Source of the DNA: Isoetes taiwanensis | Taxonomy: Eukaryota > Streptophyta > Lycopodiopsida > Isoetales > Isoetaceae | DNA: 64,000 bases | Reading direction: 5' to 3' | NCBI GenBank assembly: GCA_021234155.1 | Contig: JAJEKV010000093.1 | Span: forward strand, 994,001-1,058,000 | Shown here: one piece after another, positions 32,901 to 44,567 of the stretch | Numbering within the stretch: the stretch's first letter is position 1 | How the letters are laid out: each line of letters starts with the position of its first letter | The notes under the pieces: generated by a model | Seen by the model: only the letters and a program-made list of their open reading frames with translations | Database searches by the model: none | Told to the model about the DNA's origin: nothing | Made by a program: the position numbers and the translations under genes

Positions 32901-34089
32901 TGCGCGATACGGCAATAAATCCATTTCATTACCAACCCATGTTCAATGTACAAGAACGATTTCTTTCACCTTAAATACTCAAACCTTATAGACAAATAAA
33001 TCTAGAGAAGAAAATGTTATGACGAGATGCAATAAATCATCACTACAATCATAACCGGCATTAGCATTTTCATTATTATATTACGCTGACGTAATAACCG
33101 CATTACAGCTCTAACCTACGTGTTGTGGTCTCCGGGATTATGGCTAGCCTTGTTATTCCTGATGCCCCGAATCACGAAGTACCAAACACCAGAATGGCTT
33201 GAGCCGCTTCATTTCTCCACTGACATGGCCAACTATATACCCGGATGGTAAATAATGGATTGGATTGTATCGTCCGTAGAGATAGTTTCGCGAACTACCG
33301 CAACTTTGGTATATTTAAAATATATTTCAGGCCTTGATAGAAGTTCAGGCCGCTTTCGGCCCGGCTCGCATACGGCATGCCGCCAGTGTGCTCAGAGAAA
33401 TCCTGGCTTGTTGTTCATCATGGCATCTCACCATATTGATTCTAAAATGTTTACCATCGTCAACCCCTGCCCCGCTTTGCAACCGGCAATGATGCTTAAC
33501 TGTGCGGTCCACTTTACACGCATTTTGCCGTCGCATCGCTGGTGCATACCATGGCCTCGATGGCATTTCTTTATGCAAGGCTTGATAGCGCTTAAGCTGC
33601 AGTATTTTCCTATTTTCCCCTCATAATGAAATGTCCATTTAGAGCCGCCTGAGGTGGGCCGTTAGGCCTCGAAGTGTCCATGATCATCGGAAAGAATGAA
33701 TTTCATCGCCTCGCTTTCCATTTCCACCAATTCCGCGAGCATTGCCGTTTAAATCACTACTATCCGAATGGCCTCTCGGATTAGCAAACACGACTGAATG
33801 CATGGTAAAATGAAGCACCAGATGCGCTGGTAATATTTCTTCAATGCAACCAGCCCCGTAAGAATGAGGGAAATCATAGCATGAAAGGATGTTCATCCAC
33901 AGAGTAGGCAAATTGATGCCCGCAACCTGAAGAGATAATAGTCTACAATTTCAGCCATTTATAGATGGTTTGGGAACCAAAGCATTTGTGACAAGAGCAT
34001 TGACCGCTAAAACCCGCAATGGCCTTCAACATTATCGATTCAAGGCAACTGGAAGAGAAATTTGACCAGGTTTACTCAAACCATTACAA
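30000..34089. other. Indel-rich non-coding stretch of copy A
   Basis: This matches about 52,170-56,520 of copy B but at visibly low identity, with small insertions, deletions and substitutions every few bases. It probably includes the DNAAF5 promoter and any 5' exon. Open frames here (for example 33,255-33,626) have no counterpart in copy B. I found no gene. Confidence 0.5.
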
Positions 34090-35010
34090 CCAAAAATTTA
34101 GGACCAGAGATACTTCCTAAGAATAGACTTCCTAGGTTCTGAAACCTAAATACTTCAATTCCTCTAAGAGGACCTTCGCTGCTGCCCCACTGCATCCCAG
34201 AACATCTTTCAAAGATTTTTGCCAACCACAGAGTCTTCCACTTCTGGATTATATCAGTTTCAATTTATATCAAATCTGCGGATATACAATACAATAACGG
34301 GCACATGAGCTGACATAAACCGGGTTTCATCTTCATTCTTCTTTTTCCAAACACCAACTTCTTCAACAAACCAAAGTCCGCTTTACGAAAAACGCTGGCC
34401 TTCATGAGTTTTTGTTAAACTCACGTTTCATCACTAACGTTGTTGTCCTATCTTTATCCGCAAATGAAACGAAGCTATGACCTTACGGCGTCCTCATTCA
34501 CAAAACAAGAGGGTCGACTTTGTTGCTGCAAAATTGATGGTAAATTACGGTCTCTCACATCAAGCTTGAATTCTTTGATCTGATGCCCGAAAGTTCTTCC
34601 AAACTCTTGAATCATGAACACTACCAGATATCCACAATCAATATCAATAAATCCGCAGCCTTTTATGCCCAAACAATGCGAAATTATGGTTAAATCGCTG
34701 TTTCTATCATGGTAATTATCTCTAAGTTGGGTCAGAGGTTATGTAATTTCGGCAGTAACCTGCTACACCATAAACATGACCCTCTTCGAAATAGAGCCAA
34801 AAGCATTGATGACCTCGCTGAATATCCTCACCAACGAAACCCTACCAGACGCCAAACAGATTGTTCTCTGCACCCCATGTTCTACCACCTGGCCTTCCAA
34901 TTTCCTCTGAATGACTTAAAACACCCCAACAATTTGCAGAATGCATCCAACACAAAGATGCACCCCAAATAGCATCACCAAAAGTTATTTGAAACATTAT
35001 AGTTGCACAC
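34090..35010 (-). pseudogene. PIF/Harbinger transposase, damaged copy A
   Basis: Homologue of 56,528-57,526. Only pieces stay in frame, the best being 34,672-34,475 with GFIDIDCGYL, the region before the second catalytic Asp. Start codon, the first Asp block and the C-terminal half are broken by many small indels. The position of the in-frame stop seen in copy B (GAAGCTATG on plus strand) is kept here, suggesting that stop predates the duplication. Confidence 0.75.
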
Positions 35011-35904
35011 GGTCAATTAGTTATACTATTAATATGGAAACCTGTTCCACACACTGAAACCCCGTATATATATTCTACCCCTGGCTCGATCTCTTGTGGG
35101 ATCGCCATCGCTTTAACTTGTCTCAGCCACGACTAGAGCTTTCACATTTAATATCGGGTTTCCAAGCTTGTACAAAAACCAAAAATGCATTCCCTTGGCC
35201 TCAAGATTCCGCTCACCTTTGAATCGTCATACCATCTCCCAAAGGATAAACTTCTTGTCAAAACCAGGAAATCCATGCACCGCACCAACCTCATTTTCAA
35301 TGATCTTCATGTTCGCAACCACCCCAAGGACCCCAACATGATGGAACTAGCCGGGCTATCTTCCCTTTCTTTAATCTTCCATTCTATTTATTCCAAACTT
35401 TTCAAAGCACATTTCACAACCCCCTACCAATCATGGGTAATGCTCGGCCTCGCTAGCATCATAATCGTCAAGCCCGCATTCATCCTTAAAACTTTAAAAG
35501 TAATCGATATATTTCTACTAAGTTCATGCTCCTCGACAAACTCCAACCTATATCCTCCAAAACCGATGTACCAACGAAGTAACCCAACAAACATATACCA
35601 CTAAAATCCAAAGAAAACATGGGGTTTCAACATTCCATGAGAGCAAATTTTTCAGCTTATGATTGCCGTGAAATCGGGCCAAGACAACCCTAAATGAGTT
35701 CCATGTTATAACTGATTTAAATTGTTAGTGGCTATTAAGGTGATTTCCGTGATGTTGAGCAAATGAGGTTGTTTGGAATGGGTTGAACGTATTGTTCAGA
35801 AAGCACGAGGGTTGTTGAGAGGATCTCGCATACGCGAGGAGCTTTAAGCCTTTGAAGGCCGTTATGTAAGACTACTATAAGCCGAACTAGCCTCGCCTAT
35901 GTTA

Positions 35905-37255
35905 TAATAGCCCGAAGCAGACTTAAAAAGATACGCCAGCTTGACAATCGTTTAGAATATATATAAATCAAAGGCCGAGTTGTTTCGTGTTTGGTTGCTC
36001 ACCACGCTACATCCGGCCAAGGGCATCCACAATTTCCATCTTTCCTTGGTTCTCCATGTTTGTCTAGATCCAACAGCTTCTATCTACTATAGTGTCATAT
36101 GAATCGCCCTCTTACATACTAAAAATCTCTCGGGTCAAGATCGCTTATGTAGCCAAAGTCACGTTGTGAAGTCGCTTTCCTCAACTAATGTGTGAGTGTG
36201 TCCTTGCTACAAAGACTTTGGGCAGGGATCAATCGTGATATAACTCCAAGTAACTCCATACATTCACGTTTAATCAATATAAATTTATCTACGTGAGCAA
36301 GAGGGTTTTTGACATCGTGGAAACCAACAAGTTAGTCTTCTATCTCAACATAACAGCAAAGAGGCACAACTTTATTATGTCAACCTATAGTCTTCAAATC
36401 AAGGCAAAGAGCTTCGACAGTACAAATCCAACATTGTTAAACTGGTTATGGTGGTTCTTCCACCGCTAAAACCGCTACTTGTTGGAGATCCCTACTTCAT
36501 CACCATATGATAATATGTTTATCGATTAGAACCGAGTAACCTGTTGTTCATAAGTCAACAAGCCCATGGTTCTGATGTGTCCAAAATAAGCCGAAGATCC
36601 ATGCCAGCCTTCCTATGGCATGTGGTCCATATGGACTCCGGCCAAAAATAAAGGAGAATGCAAATGTTCATGGAAAATAATAAATATTTGTGAGAAGCAA
36701 ATGCTAGCATGACGCTTCTAGCGTAAAATGTAAAACCTCCAAACTCAAATGACGCTTTGTAATAAAATATTGAACGAAATAAACTATTCTGCCCTACGAT
36801 AACTACTTAATCCCATCCACCGCTTGATGGGATTTCTAATCTTACTCACCTCAAGGTTGAGCGATAATGTTGAGAATTGCCAGAAACGCCTATCAAACCT
36901 GCTTCTTGCTCTCGCATTTTTCTTCTCTAAAAGGATGCTTTCTTCAGATGACATCCTGAGGCTTTGTAAAATGATACAACCACAATGGGTTTATCAAGTT
37001 CGCAAAACATGTATATTAATGTACAGTCATGGACATGATCTACAAATAAGGACCCAAAGACCGCAGCAATACTAGGGACTTCGACAATCAGCTGTCGGGT
37101 TGGCCATTATACTTAGTAATGCCAAGTTTTGCAATGTTCAGCAGTCTTTCACATTCATTCAAACATATAAAAAATACAAAGGATGAACACCATAAGAAGC
37201 TTATTGGTCTTCTTGTCCGTACCGCGAAGATGGCTTTGGAGGCATGTAGATGCCC
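35905..37255 (+). pseudogene. Lectin receptor-like ectodomain, damaged copy A
   Basis: Homologue of 58,456-59,820. The SLG-type stretch (GACATGTGGTCCATATGGAC-like region near 36,620) and the PAN-like stretch (AATGTTGAGAATTGCCAG at about 36,864) are recognisable only at nucleotide level. Frames shift every few dozen bases, so no protein can be made from this copy as given. Confidence 0.7.
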
Positions 37256-37865
37256 TGAAGACTATATAACGAGGTGGATTTTGTTTACATATATCTATGC
37301 ATGCCCATACTTGGCATTTTACGCTTTATATGCAATTGATAACATAAGCTATGACTACTCTTATCAAATGAAATAATTATTATCACCTCTCGCTGAGAAG
37401 GCACGCCCAATTTTCACATGTTGTTAATGTCTTAAAGTTCTTGTTGAAGTCCCTTTGTCAAGGTAACATTTCTGTTCAATTCCAACATTGCTTCAACTCC
37501 GTCTTTCGGATCTTTTGTTTTGTCAAAGCTTCTATCAAGTTGTTGTTCGGCTTCAATATAGTGGCAACTATTGTATTTCCAATAGTTTTTCTCTTCTTCC
37601 ATGAGCCCGCCTCTTCATTGCCGCAGGATGATGTTCAATTGTTTGGCCAATACGTACGGTTTTCCACACTTTATCAACCGTAGATTAGGGTGGATTTACA
37701 TTCTATCTTGAAGACTAATGAGTCCATGGCATCAACATGACATGATGCAAATTTGAAGTCTAAGAGAAAAGAAATTCCAGATTCCCCTGTAAGCTTTAAA
37801 ATCTTTTGTATCATATAGGCCCCAATCAGATTTTTCCACTTGTTTCACCTAAAGAATAGGTAGAG
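37240..37865 (-). pseudogene. Trihelix-like gene, damaged copy A
   Basis: Homologue of 59,817-60,445. Blocks such as TCAAAGCTTCTATCAAGTTG and TGTATTTCCAATAGTTTTTC are shared, but indels break the minus-strand frame throughout. Confidence 0.65.
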
Positions 37866-38034
37866 GAGGCCAATAAACAAGATCCTTCACCAAACTTACA
37901 TTCTTTATTCATCCAATATATACAATGAATAAATTTAATGTAACATGCATACTATACAGTGTTAAAGTAATCTATGCGTACGCGCATGTACGGTATGCAC
38001 TAATGGCTGTTGATAACATTGTGGCCAAGTCCAA

Positions 38035-39077
38035 TACTCAATATTCTAACACTCTCATGCCAACACTTGAACTCCCAAAATATATGCATTCTTCAAAAAC
38101 GAGCACGCCGCAATGGTTTGGTAAATATATTCTTAAACCGTGTTTCAGTACGTACAAACTCTAACTTAATTCCTTTCGCTTTACTACTCTGATCTATAAA
38201 CATGCCCATAGCAATATGCTTTGCTCCCATAGCGGTACACGACATTCTTCATAGCAATACAACTTATTTTTGTTGGTTCTGCTTGTTTCATAAAAAATAT
38301 TTTTCATAAGTTCGCGATCCATACCACTTCTCTTGCAAAGACTCGACCGCTTATATACTCGCTTCACTGATGATAATGCTACTCGATTCTTGACGCTACA
38401 TCTCCATGAATCAAAACCTGTACCACGAAAATTTCCATACCACTAGTGGATCTTCTAGGCATCAATGTCAACACTAACCGCATCCTATATGTACTAACAA
38501 CTTGTCCACCATGAAGTACTAAATCATAATCAATAGTACCTTTCAAATACCGAAGAACGCTAGCGCTTTGCCAATGTTGGAGAACCCGTTCGCATTACAA
38601 ACCCTAAGATATCCCGCTGGTAAAAGCAATATCCGGGTTCAGTGTTCAATGCAAAGGTACATCAATGCTCCAATCAGCTTTTGATATGGTGTCTTCAACA
38701 TTGTTTCATACTCCCTCGCTTTGTATTCATTCGTATATAAGAGAAATTGGGTACAATTGGTGCTGCTACACAGTTTGTAAGTCGCATTCTAAATTTCTCC
38801 AACATCTTTCAACATATCCATGTTGGCTCAATTCTGACTTACCTTGATTCGACACTTCCACTCATGCCAAGGTAATGATGGCAACCTGATCCGTCATTTG
38901 AACGCTAGATAACATATTTTTACAAAAATCCACATATTGCCGTGGAATTCCCAACAATGAGATCACCGGCTATCAACATGAATCCCACAAAACATACTCC
39001 ATCATCACATCTTCTTCCAATATAAAGACAATCATCAGCCGGAGAAGTCACAAAACCTTTTGATTTGAGAGAAATTT
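38035..39077 (-). pseudogene. Copia 3' part (RT end, RNase H, LTR start), damaged copy A
   Basis: Homologue of 60,656-61,735. The RNase H and RT-end sequence of the copia element is recognisable at nucleotide level (for example AGTACTAAATCATAATCAATAGTACC at about 38,515, shared block), with frequent indels. The purine-rich primer run before the LTR has lost its C-run relative to copy B. It is cut at 39,077, where LINE sequence of copy B begins. Confidence 0.8.
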
Positions 39078-40350
39078 AAATTGTATTAATATCTAGGTCC
39101 AGCAGGAGTCTACGGGGTATCATTTGGATGTCTTGAAGGGTTTTGTGATAATGGCGGATGGAGTTAATGTGAATAAATCCAAAGTGATGCTATAATTGGT
39201 TGGAGAAAAGGATAAACTATTGATTTTAAAAAGGTTGGTGTCGGTGACCACGAAAAGGTCACCAGTGTCATCTTAGGGATTGAGTTCTCAAATAATTACA
39301 AATGGAATGCATGACATCAAAAGAAAGAGCATCGAGGTGGATTGGGAGCTTTATATACTTACTTTATACTAAACATATACGGAGCCAATAATTTCTTGGT
39401 AAAATTAAGGAGAATGCTCTCTGAAGGTAAAATCAGATCTGTAGTATTATATGGAAGCCGGTGTAGGGGCTGGTTTACATCACAAAATTTGGGAAAAATG
39501 AAAAAGTGCAAAAACAGAGTTTTTATTAGAGGAACTTGGTGTAAAAGCCCCAGGACACCGCATATAAGGTACAGCAGAAGGTTTGGCTCCTGCAGAGCTG
39601 GGCATTGTGTCCTGGTGTATATATATGCTGAACCGGGATTTAGGGCCATGCAGGATGATAGACTTGCTTCCTCATCAAAGCTGGCTCAGCGCAATCCTCA
39701 GCGCATAGTGGCTGGTGCAGGATGGCGGTGAAATGGACTAAGAAGTGGGTCGGAGATGCGGGCTAGTAGCCGCAGCTGCCGATTTTGGGAGATGCGTAAG
39801 TACACTACGAGAAGCGGTATTAAAAGGTCTATGGAGGCTTGATGAAAGTTCGATAAAAGAAGCAGTACACTATGTAGTACATATTAATCCGATGCGGTAG
39901 CAAGGAACAGCTATTTACTCTCACAAATTAAAGCGAGGCGGAACAGGATTCTCATATATACGGGGGTAGGCTTTCATCTCATCATCCCTACGCGAATTGC
40001 GAGATGGGATGGACACCAACACACACGAGGTTTTTTATTATAAGTTGTTTGGGCTAGAAGTTTGAAACAGGAGAACATACACTTCTATATTTATCCGGCT
40101 ATATGCACCGCCTCGTGCTAAGCACAATATTGATATTCACAGTTATACCATTTTGTCTACACGCCGTGTAATGGGCGCTTCTGCAAAAAGGGAGTCTTTA
40201 AAGAAGAGGAGGAAATTTACAAATGCACATACATATCATTTGATTAAAAACCGGTGGTGCACTAGACTGAGTGCTTTGAACATGTTGTAAATTTTGCCAT
40301 AAGGCACACAGGGGCCTAAAAATGAAATGATCAATATATTTAATTTAATT
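39078..40350 (+). pseudogene. LINE 3' half, copy B
   Basis: Repeats 16,767-18,010: the LGIEFSNN region, the connection segment, the zinc region and the 3' tail with AATATATTTAATTTAATTTA. It lacks everything 5' of polymerase motif C. Many extra indels relative to copy A; the frame 39,342-39,731 is a mosaic of remnants. Confidence 0.85.
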
Positions 40351-40729
40351 TAAAAAATCCACGGAATCCTACTTATTCTTGAAACCCCATCATTTGCATT
40401 CTTGGAAACCTCATCCCAGTGCTGACCCAGGCCAATAAATAAGCTCGATCCGAGGGGCCGGGAAACAAACGAACCCTCACACGCATGATGAAATGACCAT
40501 ATATAGAAGAAAGAGGTTTGGACGCATATCTAAGCAGAGGTAGCAGCACATATAATTTATCTTGGTTATTTTTGGCACGGGGAAGAATGTATCTCTCAAT
40601 TTTGCGGGGACCCGTAGCCTCCACGGCCTCTAGGCGTGGGAGAAGCGATGTCACGGCGTCTCATAGTAAGCGGGAAAGCGACCTTGATGTTAAGTCGCGG
40701 AGTCTTTACCTTACCATACTCTCTATCTT

Positions 40730-41590
40730 GCGAAACCGGCGCATCACCATATTAGAATGTGTGAAGGATCCGCTCAAGATCGCCATAGCAAGCTGCCTTC
40801 ACTCCCTTCCCTACCACTGTTGATCGCGATTCTACATGGCGAATGGTTTCGCGGTCTCCGGGTTGGAAGAACTTGATCAGGCCCATTTGCCCTGGTTTGG
40901 CATCTGCTATATATCGAGGACATATTACATCAATGAGGCGGAGGAAATACGCCTTACGCCATTCCTGAGAAGGTAGAATTAATGAGTAGAAGGCCATTCC
41001 ACGCGGGATCGGGGCCGAATAGAGACACAGCGCAGGATGAAGCTATAGCGAAAATTTTCAACCCTTTCCGCTTACTGCACGGATTTCCTCATCAATGTTC
41101 CAAATCCGTGAGGCGGAGGCAGAGCCTGAAACACCAAGAATCTGCTTAGGCCGACGCATAAAGTTAATGGGGGTTCTCAAGGTCGCAGCGCGGGGCCTAG
41201 CTACATCTAGGGTTTACTGCATACTTGAGTGCAACCGGGAATATGCTTCGCTAAAAGCTTCCACCGCACTTGCGCACAGCACTCGGATATCCCACGGAGC
41301 CCAGCCATCTCTGCTTGCCTTTTCCTTGGCGGCCCGGCCGGTCAGGGCAACTCCATTTCTTACGCTACTGCCATGCACTAGGGCCCAGTGCTTAGCTCCT
41401 CCCCTCTTGAAGGAGAGTTATCAATATTGTAGATGGTTTTGTTTGCTTGTGGGTTGTTAAGAGCCATACTTGGCCAATCTTCGGGTGTGGATTAGGTACC
41501 ACGGACTTTTCCATGAGCAAGCTTGCGTTCTTCCCAGCATACGGAAGAGCAAATAGACTCAGAGGAATATACAATTTGAACATGTTCACC
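40730..41590 (-). pseudogene. Pogo-like transposase body, copy B
   Basis: Repeats 18,430-19,200 with additional indels; blocks such as GCTTCCACCGCACTTG and CTTGTGGGTTGTT are recognisable. No usable frame remains. The neighbouring 41,590-41,760 repeats the unrecognised coding-like fragment at 19,191-19,440. Confidence 0.7.
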
Positions 41591-42061
41591 AGGTGGGCTG
41601 GCTAGGACCCGTTCTTGGCTATAAAATCTAGCCAAGCGGCATAGTCTGGGTTGAAATGTGCATGTGTGGCGATGAAGTCTACCTTTTGGAGGAAGATATG
41701 GAGGTGAAGGAACTTGAAAAGGAATCGGGATCGGCTCTCCATCGACATACAAATTAAAGGCGAGATAAGAAAATTGTTGAGATGAATAGCAAAAACAAGA
41801 AATCCTAAAATGAAAACTTCTTAAATAGGTGACTTGACATTTATTAGAAAAAATTTTTATTTTAATAATAATTTAATTTATTATTATTATTTATCCCCAA
41901 CTGCTTTTTTTATATAACAATGTGGTAGTAAGCAAGATACTTAAGCATATACTTGAAAAATTTATATTTATACAAAAGTACCAATGGTTTACAAACAAGT
42001 AGGTGATATCCATTTTATGGATTATAAAGTCGCATTTGTTTAAAGTGGTTGTATCATTCCA

Positions 42062-42112
42062 CCTTTTTTTTTCTTTTTTTTCTTTTTTTTCTTTTTCTTT
42101 TTTCTTTTTTTT
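42062..42112. repeat. T-rich tract with regular C interruptions
   Basis: Runs of 3-9 T separated by single C. This is the counterpart of the 70-bp almost pure T tract at 19,775 in copy A. Confidence 0.8.
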
Positions 42113-42369
42113 GCCTTTGGGTTAACCGGCCTAAAGGGCGTCGCGAGCTTTTGAAATCCCTTTATTGTTTGGTGTAGTTGCTAGCGATGACCCACCACCG
42201 GGCATAGTCCGGCTTAGATCGCGCCAGCGGTTAAACTCCATGTTTCGGCGGGTCACCGAGATCTCACGGTGCCAGGTATTGTGGCCGGTGTCATTGACAC
42301 AGGTTTAGATCCAGCTGAGATACCGGCGTCCATCAGGTAATGCAGATTGCTTTATTAAGTTAGGTCCAG

Positions 42370-43030
42370 TCACCCAGGTGCTGAATGACCATATGCGTGC
42401 GGGAAAATACCGAGCATCTTGGGTTGAAAACGAATTCAATGCCGGGTGATTTGAATTAAAGCCAAACTTCTTGCCAGTTGCGTGCTTGTAATTCAATTCT
42501 CAAGAACTCTGCTATGGCGGCTTCCATGGACGCCAGAATCACGCCCTCCTTTCATAGTTCTGTATGTTTCGAGAAGAAGTGAAGAACTAACACGACCATG
42601 TGATGAGACACGAAGAGACTCATGAAGCCGAAGAGATTGCCGAGGCCAGAGCATCATCTAAGAGATTAGTGCCCGGGGACAAAGAAGAGGGGCACGCAAG
42701 GCGATCTTTGCTACAGGTCAATGCCAAAGTGGGAGGAGCCAAAATGGATGAGAACAAATCGGACATCCTTGAGAGAAGAGGTAAATGAACTTGGCATTAC
42801 AATTAGAGGCATCAAGAGATACAGGTCAATGTTGATCTGATGCGTGGCTGGAATAAAATGCATGAGTTTGGAAAATCCTATGGCATGTGAGAAAAGTATT
42901 GGCAGCGAAAGTTACAACTACCAACCTTACAGTTCGCACATGTATCTGGTGGAAGGGCTATGGTAACACTCACGAGGATTAAACGGGAGCAAATGTGGAA
43001 TTTAAAACAATTGCAAGGCAATCAAAACAT
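42370..43030 (+). pseudogene. Pogo leader/start and gag-like fragment, copy B
   Basis: Repeats 20,113-20,760. The pogo start (near 42,719, AATGCCAAAG) and gag-like part (GCATGAGTTTGGAAAATCC at about 42,860) are recognisable but frameshifted. At the gag-like site copy B reads ATCTGGTGGAAG (Ile-Trp-Trp-Lys), where copy A has a TAG. Confidence 0.65.
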
Positions 43031-44567
43031 TTAATGATGTGGCTAAACGGAAGAGTTTATGCTAGGCATAATTTCATATTGCTTTTTAAACGTCCACATA
43101 TTGCTTTTTGTCCATCTAAAGTATATAAGTTACCACGGAAGAGCAAAATGTGATCTTAGAACCCAAAAACTTGTGCAATGTCGTAGCCTACACATCTAAA
43201 GCACCTTGTGTGAAAGGAAGCCATTGAAATGATATCATATATTTTATCCATTTGCTAAAGGGTTTTTGTTCGGTTGGAAATACTTATTGATACTTTGGGA
43301 AATGATTTCCATATAGATCATTTTGATTTGAGATAGTTCATACACTGCGAGAATATCATGCTCCAACTTTGAGATTTAAATAAAAGAAAGTTGGCGCCTT
43401 TTGAGTTGAAAAACATGTTGGTGTGCCATAATGAAATTTCAATAGAGAAGTTTTAAGTCACACAATCTTTGAAGACTTGATGGTTTTCATACAATGCTTC
43501 AAGCACGCCAAAAAAAATAGTGATCTTATTAGGATGAACAATCGTAAACTTAAATAGTGTATAAAATATTGCATCTTTTGTTTTGATTAAGAAATTGAAG
43601 GTGGAATTCAAAACGCGTAGTGCCATGGATTCAACTTCATCATTGGTGATGAAAGTAGAACATTGCTATAATGCATCGATGAGCGTCCGCCCATAATTCG
43701 TCACATTGTTTTCCCTTTAAAATGTGGCCTACATTATTATACTCTTAAAGGTCAAATTCCCACAAAACTTCCATGACTTTTAAGCGCATAAAATGAAATG
43801 GATTAAAAAGGATATATAGATGAATGATTGCGAAGTGGATGAAGCCCCAAAACTATGGTAATGCATAACTTTTAGCTATTATCTTTTGCACGGAAAAGGC
43901 AAATGAGTGTAATGTTTATTTTTGAACACTTCGAGTTAACAACACTGTAACTCGTGATAGCATTCATTCAACCTAATGTTTATCCATCGGGGAAAATTGA
44001 ATGTGTGACCGGAAATTAGAACATGTAACTCATTGTGACAACATTCAACCTAATGTTTATCCTTGGAAAATTGTTTACTGCCGTCACTTGTTCCAACGGA
44101 GGTTATAATTTGACAGGATCGGATCATTGAGCTCCTGCTGAAATGGGAACATTGTGGCAAAACCATAGTTCATAATAGTTCAAAAGTTACACTGGTGGAC
44201 TTTTGGCAATGAATTTAGGTGTGCCACAGGAAATCATCCTCGTTTGCAACAGGAAGAAAGATTTCACAAGCGGAAAATATAAAAATGAATGAATTTGACA
44301 GCCGCAGGAACATGATGGAGAGTCAGTTCACAATAATAATTAAAGGTTCTGGACTCGCAGAAGAAATTTACTTCAATGTCAGAAAATAATGATACATCAT
44401 TGGGCACCAATGGAGTTTATAATGCGTCGTTATCCATGGACTTCGTTTGTTTTACTTTATTTACTTTTGCCAACTTCATCAGGCTTTACAAATCTCTAAT
44501 AACTTATCCGTATAATAATATTGGGTGCTACGCGTTGCCGCTTAGCAATGAGCTGCACAACTTAGTC
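43031..44567. other. Non-coding stretch, copy of 20,761-22,393
   Basis: No gene recognised; contains the degraded 77-bp direct repeat near 43,950-44,080. Confidence 0.45.

Larger units (their letters stand above)
16767..39077. repeat. Tandem segmental duplication, copy A (about 22.3 kb)
   Basis: This interval matches 39,078-61,735 in the same order and orientation from end to end. Paired landmarks: the LINE stretch TGTATTAATATCTAGGTC at 16,771 and 39,082; the GGAGTTTATAATGCGTCG block at 22,206 and 44,410; DNAAF5 exons at 29,878 and 52,048; CTCAATATTCTAACACT at about 38,037 and 60,661; the copia ACAAAACCTTTTGATTTGAG stretch at 39,050 and 61,711. The offset grows from 22,311 to about 22,661 because of many small indels. 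From about 29 kb onward this copy is markedly more indel-ridden than its partner. Confidence 0.95.

Noticed and set aside
33255-33626. 123-codon open frame on plus
   Set aside because: No counterpart in copy B (55.7-56.1 kb) and no motif; chance frame in noisy sequence.
35185-35604. 139-codon open frame on plus
   Set aside because: It lies in the indel-rich half of copy A. The better preserved homologous stretch at 57.7-58.1 kb has no such frame, and no family is recognisable.
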